From Chryseobacterium gleum (lineage in GTDB: Bacteria; Bacteroidota; Bacteroidia; Flavobacteriales_D; Crocinitomicaceae): 12,719 nt of DNA. Positions 7,998 through 12,719 of this stretch are shown one piece after another (positions within the stretch are counted from its first letter, which is position 1; every line of letters starts with the position of its first letter). The stretch covers positions 1-12,719 of the forward strand of contig CAMCQL010000035.1 of the NCBI GenBank assembly GCA_945877005.1, read 5' to 3'. A program made the position numbers and the translations under genes. The notes beneath the pieces were generated by a model. The model saw only the letters and a list, made by a program, of their open reading frames with translations. It ran no database searches and was not told where the DNA came from.

Positions 7998-9106
7998 TTT
8001 TTTTTTTCTAGTTCGTTTTTAATAGAACACAATTGCATGATAGCCAATTCAACTGTTAGTCGTTGGTTTTTTGATGATTTATATTCGATATCAGATTTAC
8101 TGAGTATTCCCAATGAACGAATGATAAATGGAACTTCTAATAATTTTGCTTGATCAATAAATTTATTTTCAACACTTTCTCCAACCTCTAGTAACTTAGC
8201 AGTTCTTACATCTTTACATACTAATAGATTTCTAAAATGATCTGCTAATCCAACTAAAAAATTATGTCCATCAAAACCCTTCTCTAAAATATCATTAAAA
8301 AGTAACAAACAAAAAGGGATATCTTCTTTTTTTGCGTTATCAACTATTCTAAAGTAATAGTCATAGTCAAGAATATTAAGATTCTCAATAACAGCGGTAT
8401 AGGTTAGGTTGTTTCCAGCGAAGCTTATAATTTGATCAAAAATAGATAAGGCATCTCTTAAAGCACCTTCCGCTTTTTGAGCAATTAAATGTAAGGCTTC
8501 TGAATCAGCACTAATCCCTTCTTTTACTGCTATGTAAGAGAGATGATCCGCGATATCTTTTATTTTAATTCTTTTAAAATCAAAGATTTGACATCTTGAT
8601 AAAATAGTTGGGATAATCTTATGTTTTTCTGTTGTTGCCAAAATAAAAATGGCATGTGCAGGTGGTTCTTCTAAAGTCTTAAGGAATGCATTGAAGGCCG
8701 AATTAGATAACATATGCACCTCGTCAATGATATAGACTTTGTGTGTTCCAATTTGTGGTGAAATCCGCACCTGGTTTACTAACTCTCGAATATCGTCAAC
8801 AGAATTGTTGGATGCAGCATCTAATTCGTAAACATTTAAAGAGGCACCGGAATTAAATGAAACACATGATTCACATTGGTCACATGCTTCTATACTTTCT
8901 GATCTATTAAAGCAATTGATGGTCTTAGCTAAAATACGTGCTGTAGTTGTTTTTCCAACCCCCCTTGAACCACAAAATAAAAATGCTTGTGCTAGGTGAT
9001 TGTTTTTGATAGCGTTTTTTAAAGTAGATGTAATCGCGTGTTGTCCAACAACAGTGTCGAATGTTTGTGGACGATATTTTCTTGCGGAAACTACAAATTC
9101 GCTCAT
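7991..9106 (-). CDS. dnaX: DNA polymerase III gamma subunit (zero-frame dnaX product; N-terminal part of tau)
   Basis: AAA+ clamp-loader ATPase that, with delta and delta', loads the beta clamp at replication forks. The 371 residues cover domains I-III. Visible: Walker A GSRGVGKT (46-53); zinc site C65, C75, C78, C81; Walker B YIIDEVH (125-131); sensor 1 ILATTE (155-160); the SRC motif (170-172) whose Arg acts in trans; sensor 2 GALRDAL (214-220); and a helical collar domain ending near QLCSIKNELE (358-367). The frame stops two codons after an A10 run, at the domain III boundary, so the product resembles E. coli gamma. ATG start. It is the last gene of the rbfA - permease - dnaX unit, 52 bp after the permease stop. 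The rest of tau lies in the -1 frame (7997-7380). Confidence 0.94.
   Translation of the reverse strand: MSEFVVSARKYRPQTFDTVVGQHAITSTLKNAIKNNHLAQAFLFCGSRGVGKTTTARILAKTINCFNRSESIEACDQCESCVSFNSGASLNVYELDAASNNSVDDIRELVNQVRISPQIGTHKVYIIDEVHMLSNSAFNAFLKTLEEPPAHAIFILATTEKHKIIPTILSRCQIFDFKRIKIKDIADHLSYIAVKEGISADSEALHLIAQKAEGALRDALSIFDQIISFAGNNLTYTAVIENLNILDYDYYFRIVDNAKKEDIPFCLLLFNDILEKGFDGHNFLVGLADHFRNLLVCKDVRTAKLLEVGESVENKFIDQAKLLEVPFIIRSLGILSKSDIEYKSSKNQRLTVELAIMQLCSIKNELEKKKI
7997..8008 (-). promoter_or_regulatory. dnaX: Probable programmed frameshift or slippage site in dnaX (G-A10-G)
   Basis: On the coding strand the sequence is CTA-GAA-AAA-AAA-AAG-ATT-TAA: ten consecutive A (8007 to 7998) flanked by G, containing the heptamer A-AAA-AAG. 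The zero frame stops at 7993-7991. The -1 frame is closed by TAA at 8021-8019 and then open to 7380, so the shift must occur in fewer than 30 nt, which contain this run. A -1 ribosomal shift, or one extra A added by RNA polymerase, gives the tau frame. I see no strong downstream hairpin and no Shine-Dalgarno-like stimulator upstream, which leans toward transcriptional slippage as in Thermus dnaX rather than the E. coli type. A homopolymer sequencing error is the main alternative. Confidence 0.72.
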
Positions 9107-9158
9107 TCTAATTTTATTTGACTCAAATTTAATAAACTTTTGGCAAAGAATACAACAA

Positions 9159-10394
9159 TTATTGAATAGATGCGTCTATTCTTTTAATCCTACTTTTAAA
9201 AACTAAATATTTCACAGGAAAATAAGAGGTAATGAACGACAACAAAGAGACCAAAATAAAGATTAAGAATCCATCCATAAATGAGAATGCAATAGGAAAT
9301 GCTTGGTCAATTGTATTTGGAAGGACAATTAATTCAAAATAATATTGAACAAAACACACAAATAAACCAATAATAAAACCAATTGTAATTCCTTTAAAAG
9401 CAATTAACAGTCCTTCGTAGTAAAAAATTTTAAAAATAAAACTTTCATTTGCACCAAATGCCTGAAGGGTTAGAATATTTTTTCTTTTTTCTATGTAGAT
9501 CATTGTTAATGAAGCGACAATATTTACAGCAGCGAGTAAAAAAACAAATACTAAAATTGCTATCAATATGAGTTTTTCCGATTTACTTGTTTTGTAAATA
9601 ATTTCGTTTTTTTCAAGATGTGTTTTCACGACATACTCATTTCCTAATAATTGTTGAATTTCGAACTTAGTATCTTCCAGATTTCTTTTTGATTTGAGAT
9701 TAATGTAAAGTGCTGTAATCTCATTTTCATACCCTAATAAGTCTTTTGCAAAAGCGATGGGTACGAGTAATAAGTTTTGATTGATTTCATTGTTGTAGTT
9801 TAAACGTCCTGCTAAATGAATTGTTTGGGTAGTAAATGGGTTGGATGTTGGAGAAATTTTGGTGTTTCTTTTTGGAGCATAACACAAAAGACTTTCGTAA
9901 CCTGTTCTACTCGGGATATAACCCTCTAGTTTATCGAGTAATTGTGCACCTATTAACCCAAGCGAAAGGTTGTTTTCATTAAATGAAGCAACACCGTCAA
10001 CCAAATGATTTTCAGCGTTTGACATTGTTAAAAATTGGTCTTCTACACCATATATTCTTGCGTTAACCCATTTTTTCTCATGCCTTAACACAACAATTTC
10101 ATCAATTACCTTAGAAGTTGATTTAATTGAACCTATTTTTGATAACCTACTGAATGGAATCGTATTACTACTGAATGTTTTTCCCGAACTTGGGGTAACG
10201 ATAATATCAGAATCGAATTCAGAATATAAGTTTTCAATCATTTTTTCGATTCCATTGAAAGCCGCAATTAATATAATTAAGGCGGCTGTTACAACGGCTA
10301 TGCCAATGATGGATAGACGTGTAATCAAATGCACGACATTTCTCTTTTTTTTAGAAGAAAAATACCTGTAAGCTATGTAGAATGGAACGTTAAT
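9159..10394 (-). CDS. FtsX/LolC-family ABC transporter permease, probable ATT start
   Basis: Inner-membrane permease of the MacB/FtsX/LolCE superfamily, which works with a LolD-type ATPase (not in the window), often to move lipoproteins. Of 411 residues from the proposed start: NVPFYIAYRYFSSKKKRN (2-19) is the family's cytoplasmic lead-in, TM1 about 28-47 ends in AAFNGIE, a periplasmic domain covers about 50-270, and TM2 275-300, TM3 326-351 and TM4 373-395 follow. EKRKNILTLQAFGA (302-315) after TM2 is the conserved loop expected to contact the ATPase. The first ordinary start is GTG at 10334 (391 residues), which would delete the conserved lead-in. The frame is open back to the rbfA stop (same frame), and ATT at 10394-10392 is the best-placed codon, 6 nt after that stop. 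Lipoprotein export is a family inference; the substrate is unproven. Confidence 0.85.
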   Translation of the reverse strand: MNVPFYIAYRYFSSKKKRNVVHLITRLSIIGIAVVTAALIILIAAFNGIEKMIENLYSEFDSDIIVTPSSGKTFSSNTIPFSRLSKIGSIKSTSKVIDEIVVLRHEKKWVNARIYGVEDQFLTMSNAENHLVDGVASFNENNLSLGLIGAQLLDKLEGYIPSRTGYESLLCYAPKRNTKISPTSNPFTTQTIHLAGRLNYNNEINQNLLLVPIAFAKDLLGYENEITALYINLKSKRNLEDTKFEIQQLLGNEYVVKTHLEKNEIIYKTSKSEKLILIAILVFVFLLAAVNIVASLTMIYIEKRKNILTLQAFGANESFIFKIFYYEGLLIAFKGITIGFIIGLFVCFVQYYFELIVLPNTIDQAFPIAFSFMDGFLIFILVSLLSFITSYFPVKYLVFKSRIKRIDASIQ

Positions 10395-10403
10395 CTTCTT
10401 TTA
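10392..10403 (-). promoter_or_regulatory. rbfA stop / permease ATT start junction
   Basis: On the coding strand, TAA-AAG-AAG-ATT, followed by codons for NVPFYIA. The rbfA stop and the permease are in the same frame and no ATG, GTG or TTG lies between the stop and GTG at 10334. The conserved N-terminal motif starts immediately after ATT. This suggests initiation at a rare ATT by ribosomes finishing rbfA. Stop-codon read-through to give a fusion is possible but less likely. Confidence 0.5.
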
Positions 10404-10739
10404 TTTTTGATTCAATAAATTTTGAATTTCCATTGCATAATCCAATGAGTCGTCAATTTTAAAAATCAATTCAGGAATTTTACGCATATTTTTAAGTCGT
10501 TTACCAACCTCACCTCTTATTTTTTTAGCGTTCGTATTAACTGACTCTAATACCTCCTCTTTACTTGGGCCAGCGAAAACACTTAGGTAAATTCTTGCTA
10601 ATGATAAATCAGGTGTTACGCGAACTACGGTTACACTTACCATTGCACCTAAACAAATATCTCTTGCATTTCTTTGAAAATAAACAGATAATTCTTCTTG
10701 AATTACGCCTTCAATTTTATTTTGTCTTACTGACCCCAT
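10401..10739 (-). CDS. rbfA: 30S ribosome-binding factor A
   Basis: Small KH-fold protein that binds the 30S subunit and helps mature the 5' end of 16S rRNA; also needed for growth in the cold in E. coli. 112 residues, normal length. It starts SVRQNKIEGVIQEELSVYF (residues 3-21), the family's first helix. The central strand region VSVTVVRVTPDLSLARIYLS (34-53) matches the family VTxVxVSPDLxxAxVY pattern, and MRKIPELIFKIDDSLDYAME (84-103) is the hallmark C-terminal segment. ATG start. It is the first gene of a probable unit with the permease (6 nt between the stop and the proposed start) and dnaX. The rbfA-permease pairing is, to my knowledge, common in Bacteroidota. Confidence 0.95.
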   Translation of the reverse strand: MGSVRQNKIEGVIQEELSVYFQRNARDICLGAMVSVTVVRVTPDLSLARIYLSVFAGPSKEEVLESVNTNAKKIRGEVGKRLKNMRKIPELIFKIDDSLDYAMEIQNLLNQK

Positions 10740-10756
10740 ATCTCAATTTTAATAAG

Positions 10757-10764
10757 CAAAGGTA
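10757..10764 (-). promoter_or_regulatory. Bacteroidota -7 promoter element upstream of rbfA
   Basis: On the minus strand the sequence reads TACCTTTG, an exact match to the Bacteroidota -7 consensus TAnnTTTG, 17 bp before the rbfA ATG. This predicts a very short 5' leader of about 10 nt. No clear -33 TTG/TTTG element is visible about 20 bp upstream, so the call rests on the -7 box and its position. It would drive rbfA, the permease and dnaX. Confidence 0.45.
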
Positions 10765-10877
10765 TTAATTTAAATTCATGGTTGAATTTGAAATATCATT
10801 TAATATTGATTCTACTGAGAAGGTTTAAAGCGTAAATTACACACTTTGAAATTTAACAAGCTAAATATAGAGTGTTG

Positions 10878-11993
10878 TTAAACTCTTTTTTGTGCATTAA
10901 TTTTAATCGAAAGATCAATTTCTCTTAGTGGTTTTAAAAATGTTCGAATTGACATCCATTTTGTAGGAGCTTCTATAAATATATTTTTTATTCGTTCAGT
11001 ATTCTTTTTTATAGCGTCTGAAATTGCCGGTGGTGAGATTTTTGGGTCAAGAAATGCACCAATATTTTTACCGTTGATTGGCAAGCCTTGTTGTTGAACT
11101 TTTTGAGCTGCCAACTCATATTTTTCTAATAAAAGTATGGTTTTGTCAACTGAAATTCTAGGAGTATTTTTGATTTCTTTGTTGTTCTCCAATGAATTGT
11201 TTTTCTTGAACAATGCAGCTTCAATCAACTTTTCGTCCAATAGAATTTCATTTTGTTGGGGAAAGATGATAAGACTTAACGCTACTATTTTATCAATCAT
11301 GGAATTAATTTCAGAAGTTTCGGATATGCAATGCAACGCAAGTAATTTTAGCCCTTTTTCTGTCAAATTGAAATCCACTCTATATTTACTTGATTTCTCA
11401 ACTAATGATTTGGTAACTGTTTGTTTGAAGAAAAGTTCAAATGGATTGGATTCCATTTTCTCGATTTGTTTATTTTCAGAAATTCGGTAGTAATGTTGTA
11501 ATGCGTCAAGTTGAGAGTGAAAAGTATAATAATCATGATATTCAGATTGAAAAATTTTGTGTACCAATTCTCCAATCATTCTTTTTTCATCTGTGTTTAA
11601 TGCAGACCATTCTTTTTGCATACTAAAAAAAGTTGCGTTTATTGGAAAGGTAAGTGCAATTGTGTCTTTTAGTTGATCAAACGGAGAGGTGAAATGAAGT
11701 AATAATAACCTATTTTCAAATTCATCTGTTAATTTAAGTTGTTTGTAAGTGCTGGTTACATTTGTGGAAATGAAATCTTCTGGTCTAACCCATTGGTAAT
11801 TCACCGATGCAGCTCTAATTATTTGGAGTTGAAACAATTCTTCAGTTGAAAAATCAATGCTAACAGAATCTTGAATTGCTTTTATTTTATTTTCTGAATT
11901 GTAAATTAAGTAAGTAGACTCAATGGCAGGAAACAAACCACCAAGTTTATTGGCAAGATGAATAATCGGATGAATCTTAGTGCTTAATAACAT
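10878..11993 (-). CDS. Protein of unknown function with a possible C-terminal helix-turn-helix
   Basis: 371 residues, no signal peptide, no membrane segment; I do not recognise the family with certainty. The N-terminal ~160 residues read as a mixed alpha/beta domain (LLLLHFTSPFDQLKDTIAL at 96-114, then NTDEKRMIGELVHKIF at 133-148), loosely like a GAF/PAS-type sensor. Residues about 186-262 are helical (FNLTEKGLKLLAL; a Leu/Ile-rich stretch; LLDEKLIEAALF) and recall the lid of sigma-54 activators, but no Walker A or B is present. A charged, Asn-rich linker (263-278) leads to LLLEKYELAAQKVQQQGLPI and ISPPAISDAIKK (319-330), which could be a DNA-recognition helix-turn-helix with SPPAIS at the turn. 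It is probably a cytoplasmic regulator, but this is inference. ATG start. It has 138 bp before rbfA and probably its own promoter; no exact TAnnTTTG was found upstream. Confidence 0.75.
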   Translation of the reverse strand: MLLSTKIHPIIHLANKLGGLFPAIESTYLIYNSENKIKAIQDSVSIDFSTEELFQLQIIRAASVNYQWVRPEDFISTNVTSTYKQLKLTDEFENRLLLLHFTSPFDQLKDTIALTFPINATFFSMQKEWSALNTDEKRMIGELVHKIFQSEYHDYYTFHSQLDALQHYYRISENKQIEKMESNPFELFFKQTVTKSLVEKSSKYRVDFNLTEKGLKLLALHCISETSEINSMIDKIVALSLIIFPQQNEILLDEKLIEAALFKKNNSLENNKEIKNTPRISVDKTILLLEKYELAAQKVQQQGLPINGKNIGAFLDPKISPPAISDAIKKNTERIKNIFIEAPTKWMSIRTFLKPLREIDLSIKINAQKRV

Positions 11994-12179
11994 TAAGTGT
12001 AAAATTAATATAAATTAAGCTCTAATTAGTATTGCTTAACTAAATTAATAAGATTAAATTATTAATATTAAGTTTATTTTATTGTTTAATAGTGTATTAT
12101 AAAAAATAAAAAAACACTTCTTTTGTAGATGAACGATGTAGAAAATTAAATTGTTTAATAATCACTTAATTTGATCAGT
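11994..12179. other. Very AT-rich divergent spacer with short repeats
   Basis: 186 bp between the leftward unknown gene and the rightward small membrane-protein gene, made largely of A and T. The 11-mer ATTGTTTAATA occurs twice in direct orientation (12081-12091 and 12150-12160). No exact Bacteroidota -7 box was found on either strand, and no RNA gene. It presumably carries both promoters. Confidence 0.4.
12155..12172 (+). repeat. AT-rich motif, copy 1
   Basis: TTAATAATCACTTAATTT, ending 7 bp before the ATG of the 84-residue ORF. The motif recurs at 12442-12461 as TTAATAAT-GTA-ACTTAATTT; the two share TTAATAAT and ACTTAATTT and differ by a C-to-GTA replacement between them. Low-complexity AT composition weakens the case for function. 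Confidence 0.35.
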
Positions 12180-12434
12180 ATGCAAAATGAACTAAATAAA
12201 TTAAACTTGACTTTGATTAAACGGTGGCAATACATATTATTAGCATATATATACTCGACTGAAGGCAAGGTGCCAGAATATACAGACTTAAAGATTGAAG
12301 TTGAAACAGTAAATCAAAAAAGTAATAAAAAAAAGTGGGGCAGTAGAAAAATATTGAAGTATGTTATATTTCCATTTGTTTTGGTATACATTATAGTGGA
12401 CGAAATATTAATTAGACTTAAAGAAGAAGAATAA
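12180..12434 (+). CDS. Small single-pass membrane protein, unknown function
   Basis: 84 residues from the ATG at 12180; an in-frame TTG at 12171 would add three residues but is less likely. There is an N-terminal soluble part with an amphipathic helix (ELNKLNLTLIKRWQYILLAY, 4-23), a charged stretch ending SNKKKWGSRK (48-57), then one hydrophobic segment at about 58-78 (contains FPFVLVYIIV), and a short RLKEEE tail. The positive residues before the segment suggest the N-terminus stays in the cytoplasm. No family is recognised. Length, the membrane segment and an open frame in very AT-rich DNA support a real gene. It is preceded by the repeated AT-rich motif. Confidence 0.55.
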   Translation: MQNELNKLNLTLIKRWQYILLAYIYSTEGKVPEYTDLKIEVETVNQKSNKKKWGSRKILKYVIFPFVLVYIIVDEILIRLKEEE

Positions 12435-12441
12435 AAAACAG

Positions 12442-12461
12442 TTAATAATGTAACTTAATTT
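12442..12461 (+). repeat. AT-rich motif, copy 2
   Basis: TTAATAATGTAACTTAATTT, starting 7 bp after the stop of the 84-residue ORF. It resembles copy 1 at 12155-12172 and, like it, is followed within a few bases by CAG and an ATG (12466, a 7-codon ORF). The larger 57-residue ORF starts 60 bp downstream. Confidence 0.35.
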
Positions 12462-12521
12462 ACAGATGTATCGTATTAATAGAAAGTAAACGAATTAATA
12501 AAAAACGTAAATTTAAAAATC

Positions 12522-12695
12522 ATGGTTAATAATCTTGTAAATGTTGCATTTATGAAGTTAAAGCAACATCATTTAAATGGAGAAAATTCTCAATTATCGA
12601 TAATTGAAGTAGCAGATTTGCTTGATACAATTAATTTTTACGCCAGTTTATCTTCTCCAAAGAGTTCAATATTTTTTAGTTTTTCGCAAAATTAA
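12522..12695 (+). CDS. Small hypothetical ORF, 57 residues
   Basis: ATG to TAA with no recognised family. It begins MVNNLVNVAFMKLKQHH, and its middle, SIIEVADLLDTINFYASL (26-43), could be an amphipathic helix. It ends with a Phe/Ser-rich tail. An open frame of this length is not common by chance in such AT-rich DNA, but there is no motif, ribosome-binding site or promoter to confirm it. It could also be a remnant of a larger gene. Confidence 0.3.
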   Translation: MVNNLVNVAFMKLKQHHLNGENSQLSIIEVADLLDTINFYASLSSPKSSIFFSFSQN

Positions 12696-12719
12696 ATCTT
12701 AGATACCTTCTTTTTGTTT

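Noticed and set aside
9000..9206. 68-codon plus-strand frame over the dnaX start
   Set aside because: It is antisense to conserved DnaX N-terminal coding sequence and has no recognisable product. The same holds for 10565-10768 opposite rbfA and 7675-7860 opposite dnaX.
10834..10885. Hairpins after the unknown gene (AGAGT/ACTCT; ACACT/AGTGT)
   Set aside because: The stems are five base pairs with long or interrupted loops and no U-tract, too weak to call a terminator.
11137..11626. Two plus-strand open frames opposite the unknown gene
   Set aside because: They overlap the longer 371-residue minus-strand frame, which has better protein-like composition, so they are treated as shadows. The family of the longer gene is itself unknown, so this is slightly less certain than for the others.
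12690..12719. Possible 3' end of a minus-strand gene entering from the right edge
   Set aside because: Two minus frames are open from the edge for only a few codons before a stop. This is too short to support a gene.

Overview
The window is AT-rich and bacterial. It looks like a member of the Bacteroidota, most likely a Flavobacteriales or Crocinitomicaceae-type genome. The basis is protein flavour (DnaX C-terminus, FtsX/LolC-like permease next to rbfA, exported M1 peptidase), the lack of clear Shine-Dalgarno sequences and an exact TAnnTTTG promoter element. The genus cannot be fixed from this sequence. No tRNA, rRNA, CRISPR array or insertion sequence was seen. Most of the window is core housekeeping DNA.

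Left part (1-4389): a 5'-truncated RlmD-like 23S rRNA uracil-C5 methyltransferase overlaps by one base with shikimate kinase aroK, both on +. They converge on a minus-strand pair, mtaB (tRNA ms2t6A37 methylthiotransferase) and an exported M1-family zinc aminopeptidase. That pair shares a TTGA stop/start overlap, and the peptidase has no in-frame ATG before its signal peptide. A divergent spacer (4390-4666) holds a 13-codon signal-peptide-like mini-ORF. It is followed by a complete cyanophycin synthetase gene, cphA (4667-7282), with a good hairpin terminator behind it. No cyanophycinase or isoaspartyl-dipeptidase gene lies beside it.

Middle part (7380-10739, all minus): a tight probable operon rbfA - FtsX/LolC-type permease - dnaX, with an exact Bacteroidota -7 element just upstream of rbfA. 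Two translation features stand out. First, dnaX is split between two frames at a run of ten A. The zero frame ends two codons after the run and gives a 371-residue gamma-like protein (domains I-III). The -1 frame stays open for 205 more codons and encodes a recognisable tau C-terminal domain, giving about 575 residues. The two frames overlap by under 30 nt and the overlap contains the A10 run. This fits programmed transcriptional slippage or -1 frameshifting producing gamma and tau. Second, the permease's conserved N-terminus begins 6 nt after the rbfA stop with no ATG, GTG or TTG available, which implies an ATT start or re-initiation.

Right part (10740-12719): a 371-residue protein of unknown function (10878-11993, minus) with a C-terminal segment that may be a helix-turn-helix, then a very AT-rich spacer. 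After it come two small plus-strand ORFs, an 84-residue single-pass membrane protein and a 57-residue ORF, each preceded by a similar 18-20 bp AT-rich motif. This end has the least explained content.
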